Shown in pieces: positions 1 through 16,363 of a stretch of DNA of 64,000 nt. The stretch covers positions 16,441,111 through 16,505,110 of the forward strand of contig NC_056552.1 in assembly GCF_910596095.1 (NCBI RefSeq), read 5' to 3'. Positions within the stretch are counted from its first letter, which is position 1; each line of letters opens with the position of its first letter. The notes beneath the pieces were generated by a model. The model saw nothing but the letters and a program-made list of their open reading frames with translations. It searched no databases and had not been told where the DNA came from. Origin of the DNA: Thunnus maccoyii. Lineage: Eukaryota; Chordata; Actinopteri; Scombriformes; Scombridae. The position numbers and the translations under genes are program-made.

Positions 1-3000
1 TAGAAAGGGGAACCTGCCAGTAATCCTTAAGAAGGTCAAATTTGCTGACATATTTGGCCGCCCCAACCTGATCAACACAATCTTCCATCCTCAGGAGAGG
101 AAAGGAATCAGGCTTTGTCACTGCATTAACCTTTCAAAAATCAGTGCAGGGCCTATGTGTGGAATCAAGTTTACTAACCAGAAGACAAGGAGAAGCCCAA
201 CTAGATGAAGAGGGTTCAGCAATACCATTTTCCAATATGCATGACAATTCTGAGTCTAGTATTTTCCACATTTCTAAAGAAACCCGATAAAACCACTGAG
301 TGATGGGCATAGCATCCCCCACACGATCATTATGTTCTATTAAATTAGTGCAAGTAGGAGTATCTGAGAACAGACGTGTAACTTTGAATAACCTCGACCA
401 GCTGTTTACATTTCTTTTCATCCAAATGTCCTAGCAGTGAATTTAACTTTGCTAGAGTTTCTGAATTTTAAGTGAAATACCCCTGCCTAACTTTTCCCAC
501 CTGAGGTGTAGGCAAAACCAGGTCATAAGCAAAGATCAGTTGGCGCTGACAACGCAAACTTTTCTGAACCTGCATCACCATCAGCCAGAGTAGCAGTTAT
601 TGCATGAGTCACAGCACAGACTGTAGATACAGCTTGCTCTGAATCAGTGATCCTATAGTGATCCTGTCTCTGTCTTGTTCTTTTCTCCTCTGCTCATCCC
701 CCCTATACCTTTCCAATGCATGTATCACATGGTCACAAAATTGTCTGTGCGGCATAGTTGTTATGCACTTGACTAGGGTGGGAAGAGCATCAATGACTGA
801 GTTTCTGAACAGAGTCATCAGCACCTGACTCCGTTCAATGTCCTCCTCAGTTTCTTGTCTCCACCTTTTCAGGTGGTTGCTAACATATGTCGCAGGATTG
901 TCAGCCTCTGTAAGGGTCTTGCCCTGCAATGCTTTGGGGTCAACACATGTTGGGTGTTCTCCCCTCAGTACTGCCCACAGCCTCCCACAATGAGCATCAA
1001 ACTCAGAGCCATCCACCATGGGATCAATCATCCACTCAAAACCATGATGTTTCAACATATTTCCATTGCCGGTGTCCCCAAAGTTTGAGCCCAAACTGCT
1101 TTCACATCCCCCAATGCCAACAATTTGCCAGTAGTGGCTTCTTCAAAAGCTCTGATCCACTTTGAGGCCCCATCATGAATATCAGGGATATTGGCAACCA
1201 GGCCGGTCAGGTCTAGGGTCTGCCATGGAATATAATGTCCCTTTGTCCCTGTAGTTTTGGCCTTCTGTTTTGAACAGTCTTAAAATTTTCAGTTCCAAAT
1301 CTCTCTTTCCCTGTCGCTTCTTTGATTAATCTTTAGGTTTATAGTCTTTTATTCTATGTTCCATGCTTTCACAGACTCCCACATCAAACATACCTCCCTC
1401 TGGCCAGGCATCCTCTAGCCCTTCAGTTCGCTTCTGCCACTTTCCCGGAATCCTCTGAATGTCTTTCAACAAATCAGGATTTTTGTTTCCCACTACTGCA
1501 ACCGGTGTTGGATACATTATGTCAGATTGCAATTTATCTATGTTCTTTTTGGTTTCAGTTCACTATTGTAGTTTTGTATCTTCTAAATTGTTCTAAAGTA
1601 TTGTCCCTTGATCTCGTGAAGAAAAAAAAATAAAAAGGTTGAATTTTCTAGCAGCTTGTAGCTTGAATTTTGTACCAGCTTGTAGCTCTCAAAAGGAGGG
1701 GCTGGGAGGAGTCTGTGCTACTGCATCTAAGTTATTTTTAGAAGTGCTCTTGTCTGTGAATATTGGTTCCTCCCACTAAGCCCCACTGGTCGCTCTTCCT
1801 TATTCCTGCTCAGTTTGTCTTCAACTTACAACAAGATACCTTCTCCACATGCAAACCAGCTCTCTTACACAGCCCAACAACAATACTCTAAGCATTGCTC
1901 TCCTAACTATTTACCCCTCATGAACTTTCCCTAATATTACTACTCTCTACCACATGCACAAACCGCTATAAACACAACTTTTCTGTTTGCCCTCTGCTTT
2001 CCCTGACGACGAAAGGGATACAGCTGCTATGTGCTCCTGGCGCGTTGCCCGGAGTCTTACACACTCAATTTTCAGTTATACACAGCAAAACATTTTCAAC
2101 CCTGTATACAGTGAATCGGCAGCAACAACACTTTTCCAATCAAACAAATCAGCACAGCAAAATTTTCCAATACACACAGCTCGCACCCACATCAGCAAAA
2201 GCAACACTTTTTAGACATGTATACGACACAACAACAGCAACAGGTAAGCAAATATGCACAGCTTAAAACATGACCTCTCTTAGGCCACAGACTCCTCTTG
2301 AGTCTCTTCCCCTCTTGGGAATGTCGGAGCTCTCAACCCCTCTTGGGTTATCCGACTTATTCTCGTTACTCCAGTTGCTGTATTTTAGTTGGGCTGCACT
2401 GCGCTAAAAAGCTATTCTAACCTGACCTAACACCAATACTAGTTTTCATCAGACGTATTCTATACTGACTTAATCTAACCTAGAGCCAAATTCTTTTCAG
2501 CCAACTGTTCTGTGCACAGAAGTCTGGTTGTGATCATCTATCTGGTCTTTCCCACGGTTCGTTTCTGTCTGTGAGGGTCTCTGGCCTTCAGTGACTCTCC
2601 GGAGCAGCCTCCCAACACAGGGTCACTTGTCTTAGTCAAATTGGTGTAAGGAACTTAAAAGCCTTACCTTTTGAGGATTGTCACCCTTTGCAGAGTGGAC
2701 TGCTCCTCAGAGTCTGCTCCTATTTCTAGATGTTTCCTGTTTGTCTGTTGGCCTAACGCTTTTTGGATGGGTCAATGACCGGCGTAGGTCAAGCTGATCT
2801 GGCAAAAGTTTTGTTTTCCCAGAGATTGTAACCAGAACTTTCGAAAACAATCTGCTTTAAAGGAGTTGTTTTTCGCCTATCCATTGGTGTTGTGCAACCC
2901 TTAGTGTTTTGTGTATTACTTAGTACAATTCCACACGCTCATCATATTTTCACTTCTACAATCCCTTGCGGTTCTGAAACACAAACCATCTGCTCTGGTT

Positions 3001-4790
3001 CAGTTACCTCTGGAGGTTCTAGGGATGGAGCACATGTCTTTTTTGTTTGTATTGACACATCAGGTATTTGTACACTGTCTGGTCTTACATCATCGGGCCA
3101 CACCTGCCCACCTGCCAGGTCATTTCCTAAAATGATGTCAACTCCTCCAACTAGCAGTTCAGGATGAACACCAACCTCCACATCTCCCTGTACAAAATCA
3201 CAGGAAAGACACATTTTATGCACAGGCACAAAAATGGTTTGCAGGCCCATCTCTCTAACTGGAACACAGCTCCCTGTGTCTGAGCCTGGAGAAAAAGGCA
3301 GGACTGCCTCCCTCACAAAGGTATGCAAAGCTCCTGAGTCCCTCAAAATTCTGACTGTAACTTTCTCGTCACTTCCAATTAGTGTTACAAAGCTGTTAGA
3401 CATGAATGGAGCATTACCCAAGTCAATCTCAGGGGTGTCTATTGGCTTAACTTGCATTTGAAATGGAGCCACCAGTTCTGCTGCATCACCAACTGTGGGA
3501 TTATGAATAGGTACGGTCAAACCAGCTGACTTCACATGGGATATTTTGCTTTTTTCTTTTAGCAAAGGACATTCTTTTTTCCAAGGACCTTTTTGATGGC
3601 AATAATTATACACATTTGGATCACTTTTACCATTACACTGCTGTTTCAATTTTGGGGACAAAGAATCTGCTTTCTGGAATTTGTCACTATTATACCACTC
3701 AAAGATACAAATCATATTCATCGGCCAGCACTGCAGCCTCATTAGGGCATGTGACTTTGTGTCTATTAATATATGTTGCAATGTAATCAGGCACGGACTA
3801 TTTTAACTGTTTCAGAACAACTAGATCACAAAAGTTTTCACACCACATAAAGAGCACCAGCGATTAAAATGTGAGATCAAAGCCTGTGCAAATTCCACGT
3901 GTTTGCTCACCAGTCTTTCTCCAGCCCCTGTACCATTGGTGATATGCTTCAGGAACTAACTCATATGCCTTCAAGACAGCTGATTTTACTGTACTGTAAA
4001 TTTAACAGTCCTCAGAAGTTAGTGCGGAATAAACCTCTTGTGCTTTACTTGTAAAGACACACTGTAACATTAAAGTTCACTCCTCATCAGGCCAGCTTCT
4101 TGTATCAGCAACACGCTCAAACACACACACAAAAAAGGTTCTGCATCTTTTTCATTAAACCTCAAGTTACTTTCAACATCAAAACGCAAAACAATGGTTT
4201 CCTCATTTAAAGCAGATGCAGACATTTTACCTTCCTCAATCAATGAGAATTTTTGCAGTTCCAATCCAATTTCAGTTGTTCCCTTTTGTATTTGATTTTT
4301 TCCAACTCCTTTTCATGTTCTAACTTCAAAAGCAGTAATTCTTTCTGCTGTTCAAATGTTTAACCAGTCACAGAAGTACTTACACCACTCTTACCTCCCC
4401 TGTCCATCAGCACACCATCTTCTTGCAAGTTAGCCTCTATGATAATCTTCAGGTTTTCCTTTGTACACAACTAGAGTCTCCCCATCCTAAACTAACTAGT
4501 AAGATTAACTAGCCAACTAAACTCATCCCTAGTCTATGGACAGGTACCTGTGGCAGGTACTTATTCACTGAACTCAGTGGCACTTGAGGGCAACTACATA
4601 CAAATAGTGACCCCCCAAGAAATCCTGAATGTGATCCCGAGCCAACTGCAAACAAAATACGAACAAAATGCTCCCCAAACTAACAAAGCACTAATGTCAT
4701 ATGTGAAACCCCACACAAAAGCGAATAAACACTTAAACTACCAAAACCTGATTGGACGAGCCCCCATTTTGTCATGACCCACCTAAAAGG
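1..4790 (-). mobile_element. Broken Ty3/gypsy-type LTR retrotransposon (fossil)
   Basis: Reading on the minus strand, a gag-like piece (about 4,070-4,264) is followed by an open stretch (2,942-3,781) with a nucleic-acid-binding knuckle region and an aspartic protease region. The latter carries a D-S-G-A type active-site motif and the downstream ILGNDLAGG motif of fish gypsy proteases. A reverse-transcriptase start region (about 134-421) with the ENGIAEPSSSSWASP motif lies further on. Protease and RT are normally close together, but here they are about 2.5 kb apart because a second LTR element sits between them. The element runs off the left edge, has several breaks and no matched LTR pair that I could identify, so it is an old, inactive fossil. 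The right boundary is approximate. Confidence 0.75.
450..2930 (-). mobile_element. Second, retrovirus-like LTR element nested in the gypsy element (fossil)
   Basis: Between the gypsy protease and RT parts lies unrelated minus-strand material. A Gag capsid-like segment is at 609-1,094, rich in charged residues and ending in an R/E/Q-rich stretch. A further short open piece is at 1,326-1,532. Upstream of these, a long non-coding leader or LTR-like stretch runs from about 1,600 to 2,930. Around 2,597-2,615 the minus strand resembles a proline/arginine-type tRNA primer-binding site, which would put an LTR at about 2,620-2,930. I infer insertion of a gamma/epsilon-like endogenous retrovirus or related LTR element into the gypsy copy. 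It is broken and only partly present. Bounds are approximate, and the family call rests on general Gag appearance only. Confidence 0.45.
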
Positions 4791-4904
4791 AAGGATAAAA
4801 TGTGGAAACCACAAATGACTCTTTAAAGTAAAATAAATGTATTTAAGAAAGCTAAATTAAATATGTAGTCTGTTCATCAGTAATGTGTGTAGTGTGTGGA
4901 TGTG

Positions 4905-5253
4905 TGAACGGACAGACTGTTTTCCTGTTCAGCTGCAGTGGAAGGATTGTAACAAAAAGAGGGCATTAGGCACTAAAACAATGTTACTGAAAGAGGTTAA
5001 CTTGATTTGACTAATTTGGATGGCTGAAGCCTCATATTAGCTTCAAATAAACTCAAAATAAACTTTGATCAAAACGTGAACTGTGGATTTTGTCCCTCAT
5101 CACTTAAATTGTAAGTGCATTATGAAGGGATCTCTTAATGGCCAGTATGAACTTGAGAAATGATTACAATAAGAAAAGCATGCACCAATGTTCATTTGTG
5201 CACCTGACTATTGTTTAAAGACAGACTTGAAAAATAGTGAACCTATCCTTTAA
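4905..5253. mobile_element. Partial TTAA-flanked MITE, copy 1 (right half)
   Basis: This stretch matches the right half of the complete element at 9,623-10,153: both share GCAGTGGAAGGATT, CTTGATTTGACTAA, GCATTATGAAGGGATCT, GGCCAGT and the terminal GACAGACTTGAAAAAT..GTGAACCTA. It ends at CCTATCCTTTAA, giving a TTAA at the outer edge. The left half is missing, and the sequence runs directly out of the end of the LTR-element region. Confidence 0.75.
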
Positions 5254-5470
5254 GTCTCAGATTATAAAACAGGGGATCAATTTAAATGCAGAGGCTTGGA
5301 ATCTGCTGCTCCACCTTTGTTCTCCTTTCCTATGATTATTGTGCAAAAGTAGAGAACCAATCAAAATCCCCCTGACAGCTCCAGTAAAAGGCTTTGCTTA
5401 AACACAAACTTCCTGACTCAAGCCAAAAAACTAGACCAGTTCACAAAGATCAAAGTAGGTATGAGACTGC

Positions 5471-5476
5471 TTTATT
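5471..5476 (-). promoter_or_regulatory. Poly(A) signal AATAAA for the minus-strand orphan locus
   Basis: AATAAA on the minus strand (TTTATT on plus) lies about 205 bp downstream of the stop codon of the putative terminal exon at 5,679-5,755. It supports transcription through that exon. Another AATAAA on the minus strand lies near 5,808, downstream of the stop of the main orphan ORF. Confidence 0.45.
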
Positions 5477-5678
5477 GTAGTTTACACATGCCTACATTTA
5501 CTGTCATACTGTATTCTAGTAAGCCTGTACATTAATTTCATGTGAAATTACATCCAATTAAGCAGAATGTCTCATAAGCAAGCATTATGGTCATATACTT
5601 TACACATCAACAGAACAGCACATGGAAAATCAATCATCATGAAAATGAAAACAGCAGAAAAAATTGATTCTTGAAGAG

Positions 5679-5902
5679 TCATGTTGGCTTGGTTTTGGTC
5701 TTGATTGTTAATTTCTCCAGTTCTTTATCTCTCTGTTGAAGCTTTTCTTTGGTCTCTTCAGTACAGCAGAAAACATCTCACGGTTTAAATCATTTGATTT
5801 ACATGTTATTTATTACTTTCATTTTTTTCCTCTCTTACTTTTTTGCACGATTGTCCTCTTCACGTTTTATCAAATACATAAATAAACCTTTCGAAGACCC
5901 AT
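5679..5902 (-). CDS. Two putative 3' exons with coiled-coil character, gene unassigned
   Basis: The minus strand shows two exon-like pieces. The first (5,902-5,839) sits between a good acceptor (TTTTTGGCAG) and donor (GTAAGAG) and in one frame reads GSSKGLFMYLIKREEDNRAKK (written here as GSSKGLFMYL then IKREEDNRAKK). The second (about 5,755-5,679) reads ETKEKLQQRDKELEKL and more charged residues, ending in TGA. Together they look like one continuous charged coiled coil. However, the splice phases I can find do not join in frame, either to each other or to the orphan gene upstream. They may be alternative 3' exons of that gene, parts of a decayed paralogue, or contain a sequencing indel in the AAAAAA run at the donor. 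Function is unknown. Confidence 0.35.
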
Positions 5903-6135
5903 CTGCCAAAAAGAAAAGAAACATAAAACTTTATAAATCCATCTTCTGTACAAGGTAAATGAATATAGATGTGATGATTGTTAGACTGGTGATTATCGTT
6001 CTCAAGCAAAAAAGGTAAAGAAATTATGTTTATAATCATTTCTGATGGAAAAATATGCTCTTCACATTTCACACAAGTATGGAACTATAAGCACATCTTA
6101 CATTCAAACATGATCATGTTTTACAGATTCATGTT

Positions 6136-6655
6136 TTACAGATTGAACTCTGACACCTGACTGTCAGGATGTTTGAGTTGTGCAATTACCTCTTTACGAA
6201 CCATCTTGACTGCCATTCGATTGCGTGAGCACCTCAAAAGTCCCGTTTTCTCATGAAACAGACAGTCCACGATGAATGGGTTTTGCTCGGCTCCGTGTCT
6301 TGGTATAGTGTACTTGGGGTCAAAGGTGTGGTGCATCGCCACCAGAATCACGTCCTTCTCTCTTAATTCTTTGATACAGACACACACATCAGACCACAGT
6401 TTAACAGCTAATAGACAAAATATGTAACATTTTCACGTGCATTTGAGTGTCTGCATGTTTACCTTCTTGCTCGATGCTGGATAATGCTGACTTAACGTCA
6501 GTCTCAAAACGACTGACAATGGGACAGAAGATGACCGCCACATCGCTCTCATCAGGTGAGTCCACTATCTTTGCACCCCTTTTTTTAAGTTTTTTAACAA
6601 ATTTCTTGTGAGAATCCATGGTGTTTCCAGCTATGTATATGTACATTTTCGTCAT
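6136..6655 (-). CDS. Small fish-type orphan protein, 141 aa, alpha/beta fold predicted
   Basis: Two coding exons: 6,655-6,463 (ATG at 6,655) and 6,368-6,136 (TAA). The junction GAA G|AA gives ..SIEQE-ELREKD.., and total length is 426 nt including stop. The protein alternates short hydrophobic strands (MYIYIAGN, DVAVIFCPIVSR, VILVAMHHTFDP, FIVDCLFHE) with charged helices, as in a small Rossmann-like or flavodoxin-like alpha/beta fold. There is no signal peptide or membrane segment, so it is probably cytosolic. I recall similar uncharacterised teleost proteins sharing the D-V-x-x-x-F-C-P-I-V-S-R and H-H-T-F-D-P motifs, but know no assigned function. The start is preceded by an acceptor (CTTCTTCAG) 8 bp upstream, implying a non-coding first exon. 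The promoter carries an ISRE (separate entry). The gene is surrounded by transposon debris. Confidence 0.75.
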
Positions 6656-6952
6656 GTTTGTACTGAAGAAGAAAAAAATGAAAAGAGTCAAATTTAAAAT
6701 CTTATTCAAATTTTCACTATTATCCTTGTCGCCACCACCTGTTCCAACAATCCAACGTAGCCTGAAGGGTTTTAAATGTGCTTTACAAAACATAATGTTG
6801 TAATTAGATACAACAGAATCACCATTGGGTGGGGAAACATTTTCATTTTCACGTCTTTTAAGAACATTTGTGCAATCCTTCAGTCATGTAGCATTCAGCA
6901 TATCTTGAATCATTTACAAGAGTATTGACATGTCATATTAATGTCAACTTAC

Positions 6953-7050
6953 CGTGCGAGATGTTTTATACGTCGCACTGTTGTTGTTTTCAAACAGGGG
7001 TGACTTCGGTGTCCTGCGAGGCTCTTCAACTCTTTCACTTTCACTGTAGA
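6953..7050 (-). promoter_or_regulatory. Promoter / 5' exon of the orphan gene with ISRE and TATA
   Basis: On the minus strand a perfect GAAANNGAAA interferon-stimulated response element core (GAAAGTGAAA) lies at 7,042-7,033. It is followed by TATAAAA at 6,970-6,964 and a strong splice donor (CACG|GTAAGTTG) at 6,953/6,952. Either transcription starts just after the ISRE and the donor ends a short 5'UTR exon spliced to the acceptor before the ATG, or the TATA box is used and the 5' leader is unspliced. ISREs at this distance from the start are typical of IRF/STAT-controlled vertebrate genes. The regulation itself is inferred. Confidence 0.5.
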
Positions 7051-7059
7051 TAACATCTG

Positions 7060-9618
7060 AGATGACGCACTGTGAGTAAGTGCAGTGTCATAATTTTACC
7101 AGCAGGTGCCAGTATTGTGACATCACTGGCCATGCATAGGCCTATAAGAGATGAAGTTGCAAGGCCAGTATGGTTGAAGAATAAAATCAGTGGAAACTTA
7201 AAGTAGCTATGCTATTCAGAAATTAAAGATTTAAATTTAAAGATGCTTATAATACATTTAAAGCTATAGTGGATAAGATGTCTGACTGACAGCTGTTCAA
7301 TATTATACTGTACAGTATGCTGGAGGTTTTGGAAACTCATTAGCATGATCTCACAGCTCTTTACCTCTGAGACTGTTACAAAATCAATTTTATTTTCTCT
7401 GTTGATGTAGCATTTACAGATACTAAATGTAGGCTGTTGTATCTGTTCGCGCTGAACTACTAGATTATCTGAGGTCAGAAATACAGTAAATGATTAATTG
7501 GAGTAGTATTTCCTGAGTGTGTACTGTTTAGCAAGGGAGTGATTCTTCATCTGCCTGTAATGTAAAGTTGTCTGGATCATCTGTATCTGCACTCAGCGGT
7601 CTGATCGTGACGGGTTGATGCTCCCCCTCAGGCTTTCACTTCCCTCTGACAAATGAGCAGTGCTGCTGATGGAGTGGTCAGCGGGAAAACTGTGGCCTTA
7701 ATTCTGTGATCTCTCAAAGACAACCAGCAATGTAAAGAAAAACATATTCTGCTTGCATGAGCACATCATTTGTTTTTGTTTAATTTCTTTTCCATAAAAC
7801 TTACATCATGATATTTGATGTCTATCAAAAGTCCCTAGAGGTTATGGGAATCATTCTCTTTTGGTGCCAACTTGCTTAAACAAACCCATTTTTTCAAATT
7901 TGGATATTGTTTTCTAGTTAATCTCAACATAAATGCTACAGGTATTTAAGAGAAAAATCTTTGTACAGTTTGACAATTGCTTTATTTTTTAATTTCCTTC
8001 TACAGGGGATGGTGTCCTTTCATGATCTTGTTTCTGTAGAAAATGACATTAAACTTAAATTGTTCCACATTGTTCATTTGTCATAGTTTGCATCAGTCTA
8101 AAGAGGTGACACTCTATTCTGTGATAACCTAAGACAAGACATATGTTCTGTAAATTAAACTCAGGGTAAACGGATTTTAGGTATCAATATCCCTGATAAA
8201 AAAACAAGCTGCAAACACAAGCTGCGCACTCAGCAGGGGTGATTATAACATTTAATCACCAGGCCCTATCACTGAGCTGGGCAGGCATCTCGCCTAAAGG
8301 TTTGATTTACCCGCCCTCTTCCTGAGGAAAAATCTCATTCACTAGACAGATTGCTGAGCGGGCCTCTCTGACTGGCCCCTATAAATCATTCTTTAATCAG
8401 CGGCCTCTGAGATTGGGCGCAGACACCCACGGGAGCAGCACTGTGACACCTCAACTCCTCCCCATGTGTCTCTTCAGTCCTAGGAGTTTTTATCCTCTTC
8501 TGTTTCCACCTCGGGCTTGTCTGCATTTGTATCCGTCATCAGGAAACTAAGAGGAATGACCCACCCTGCACACTCTGCTCATACCAACACCCCAACACTT
8601 GCTCTGCTAGGAAGTGTTTGTCAAATAAGACCAGGGAAAAGATTACTGGTTTGAGGTTGCAAGAGAATGCAGGCACTAGGTCCAAGTGAGCAAAGCAGGC
8701 AACTGAGTCCCAGAACAACTGAGACCCTGAAAGCTCTGGTCTTACTGTGTGTCAGTAGGTCTTTGCTATTAGATTCGTTTGGGAATATGTACCAGCTGGC
8801 ATGATAAGGCACTAAGGTGAGTCCTGCTTAATCACCTCATCTTGAGGCCTTGGGTCTTGAAGAGGCTCTTGTGTCAAAGTCTAGTTTTAAGACCTTTATT
8901 ATTCCAGCCAATAATGTGTTTACATGTTGAATACTCCTTACTTAATGTGTTACCATGCAGCCAGGTAGAGTTTCAGTAGAGAGGAACTGTACAAACCACA
9001 CACAAAGTGGGATGAAAAGGGGTAAATAGGTAAAATAGGGGCCTGGGTCCAAATAAGAAACCTCTAATTCTCTAATTAGGAATGTACAGGACTCTGATTA
9101 GAGTTTTGCTAATCCACACAGAAAATTTTACTTGATGGAAAAGATGGATGTCCCTTAAACTAAACCTTCATCCATAAGAAAGGAAGGTCTTTGATCTAAA
9201 GTTTATGTTTGTAAGCTAACATAAACACATATGAACATGAATGTTTTCATTGTGTTATTCTCACCAGCAGATCTGATTCTGTTTGAAGATGGAGAGGAGT
9301 TATTCTGACAAGTCACGACAGGGAATCAATATTTAGTTATGCAAATATGAAACAGAGCTATATATAAGATTTCTATTCATTAGTGCAATATCTCCTATAT
9401 TGACTGAAATATGCACCCCTATATTTCATATTTAATTTAATTTATATAATTTTTAAACTCTACCTATAATTTGATACTGCTGAGTGAAGAGGAACGATTA
9501 ATCCGTTTCAGCTGACAGTTGAATATCAATATTAGAGAACCAGTTTGATTATATCACTTGACCTTCATCAGCAAATGGAATTGTAGATATTCAGATTTCC
9601 TTTTTTTTAATCATCTCT
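7060..9618. other. Intergenic, no gene seen
   Basis: I see no coding exon with family resemblance here. A relatively GC-balanced stretch at about 8,200-8,460 stands out from the AT-rich surroundings and could be a conserved non-coding element, but nothing in the sequence alone proves this. Confidence 0.5.
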
Positions 9619-9622
9619 TTAA

Positions 9623-10153
9623 AGGATAGGTTCACAATGTTTTAAGTCTGTTTTACAGCAATAGTCAGGTGTGTATTTGAACTGGTTTTGTTTGCTGTGA
9701 TCATTCCTCCTGTTCATACTGACCAACAGAAGATTCCTTCCAAATGTTCTTACAATGTAAGTGATGGGAGACAAAATCCACAGTCCTCATTTTTGTGCAA
9801 AAATGTATTTAAAACTTTAGCTCATATGAGGCTTCAGCCATTTGAGTTACTCAAAACAGGTGGATATCTTCCACATTCGTTTTAGTAAAAATTTCCCTCT
9901 TTGTGTGTTGACAGACAGTATTTTCTGCAGTGGAAGGATTATAACAGAAAGAGGGAATTTGGCACTAAAAACAAAGTAACTTTGAAAGATAATAACTTGA
10001 TTTGACTAACTGGACATTGAAGTGCATTATGAAGGGATCTTCTAATGGCCAGTGTAAACAGGGGGAATGATTATGGCAAGAAAAAACCTATTTCAATGTT
10101 CATTTGGGCTCCTGATAATTGTTTTGGGACAGACTTGAAAAATTGTGAACCTA
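9623..10153. mobile_element. TTAA-flanked MITE, copy 2 (near complete)
   Basis: A 531-bp element starts AGGATAGGTTCACAAT..TTAAGTCTGTTTTACAGCAATAGTCAGG. It ends with the inverted copy, CCTGATAATTGTTTTGGGAC then AGACTTGAAAAATTGTGAACCTA. TTAA lies at both outer edges (9,619-9,622 and 10,154-10,157). The TTAA target suggests piggyBac-type mobilisation (inference). There is no coding capacity. Confidence 0.75.
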
Positions 10154-10639
10154 TTAAGGACTGAGTAATGTTGATGCAAGTGGAACTCAAATGACAAAAG
10201 TTAGAAATGGACCTGAACAGACGAAAAAATGAAACCAAATTCAATATCAAGAAATACAACGTGCAGTCATATAAACAGAAAAGAGAACATTATAGTGCTG
10301 TGGTTGGTGCTGGAAAGCCAAGCTTTTTTCTCTGGATAGAGAGCTCCAGGGTTATGGAAGTGTAACAGATGGATGATGTTTATGGATTTGTGTCATCCTG
10401 TCTTGGTTTGGCACATGCTGTGTGTTGAAATGTGTCCAAATATTTCACCACTATTTTTTTCTGTACCTACATGAACCATACACATGCTTAAAAGCTCACC
10501 TGGCTGGGGAAATCTACACATATGAGGATGTGTTTCACTGTCACAAAAAGCTTACATGTTTTACTATGCAACTGCTCGATGAGAAGAGAGTAAAGTCAAA
10601 TGAGTGAAAGAAAGCTGAATACTATTTTTTTAATGCAAA

Positions 10640-14937
<4,298 letters not shown>

Positions 14938-16363
14938 AGGTTTGAGACATATTTTTAAAAGGCACAAGAGAGATTTATGTATTCTACAAAATGTTCTTTC
15001 AAAAAACAGTTGGACTAGAGTCATTTGTCTTGGTTAGGCTGGATGGCTAACTATCAGCAGTCTCCAGACTATTTTCAAGTGAAACAGCAAAAACAGTATT
15101 ATTCTTCGCCGTGGCACTAATGAACAGAGCAAAATCTGAGATGACATTGCTTTTGCACTTGTAATGATATTTACCAGCCAGTGTCAGCATCCTGTTTGTT
15201 GCTAGATATAACCATCATTTCGGCTTCAGGATTACATGATTTCTGTTCCTGTTACTGTATATTCTTGCTGACTATATTCCCAATTTGCTGACTGGTTCAT
15301 TTAAAAAAAGGGGGGAAATTCCAAGAAATTAGGGAATTGGTTCCTCTTAAAACCTGCTTCACTAATCAATGCAGGGTTTGAAAGTAAGACCTTGGAAAAT
15401 GTCAGTGAAGTCTTCAGGGAGAGCAGAATTAAGCTGCAGCACTGTGGTGGTAAATCAGAAATGTAAAGCCATAACATAAGTATGAACCATTTAATATTAC
15501 TCTCTGTAGGTCTCATCAGTTTCCATACAGGGTGAAAGATTTTCTTTTACATTCTCTCCAGCATGAACCAGATACGTTAGCACAGTATATGCTGAAACAT
15601 GCAGCACTTCACTATGTAGGCTACTTTGTGCAATATATTTGCAAAATCCATGTTTATATTTTTCTTACAAAAGTATTTAATCACTGCCTTACCCACAATG
15701 CTTGTCCATTAAATTCATTAAATGAAACGGAAGCACAAATACATCTAATGAAATTATTCATTCTTATCTCATCTGACCTTGATAATGTGCGTAAAAATGC
15801 ATGCTGAATCATTTGTTTCATCCCCTCTTGCCTTTGCTTCGATCTTTACAATGAAAACTGGCGTCACAATTGAAATTTGAACCTTAAAAAACAGGCAAAC
15901 TCTGTGCTACACCTCCATTTTCACATTTAGTTAGTAATGGTTTTCAACAGATCAGACAACTTACAGTTTTTTTCCATTATTCACCCTTGCTGCCTGTGAA
16001 AACATATGCTTCGAGCTTTATTGCATTCTGTGTGGTTTGTTGTGTGCCTCAGTGGTGGTAGGTGGATGAGTGGGTGTAGGTGTAAAGAATTTCAATCACT
16101 TTTCAAAGACAAAGGAGGGAACACCTAGTTGTGGCAGGTTATCAAATAGATTCTGGGACTGCATGTCACATGATTGCAGTGAAAAGTTTGGATTTGGCTA
16201 CCTGATATGAATACTAAAGCCTGACTGTCTGAGCTTGAGCCAAGCTGATACAATACTGCAAAAACAAAGCAAAAGCACTTTGTGATACATGAACAGGGAT
16301 GTAACTTATCATTTAAAGCAGTGTGTATTGAATTATACCATAACACACAATATGATATTATGG
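14938..16363 (+). other. hs3st2 3' flank / probable 3'UTR
   Basis: AT-rich DNA without a recognisable gene follows the hs3st2 stop codon. The first part is presumably 3'UTR. I could not identify a clear AATAAA with confidence, so the transcript end is unknown. Confidence 0.4.

Noticed and set aside
5260-5470. CCAAT box followed by TAAAAGG on plus, resembling a promoter
   Set aside because: No plus-strand gene follows, and the region is better explained as 3' DNA of the minus-strand locus.
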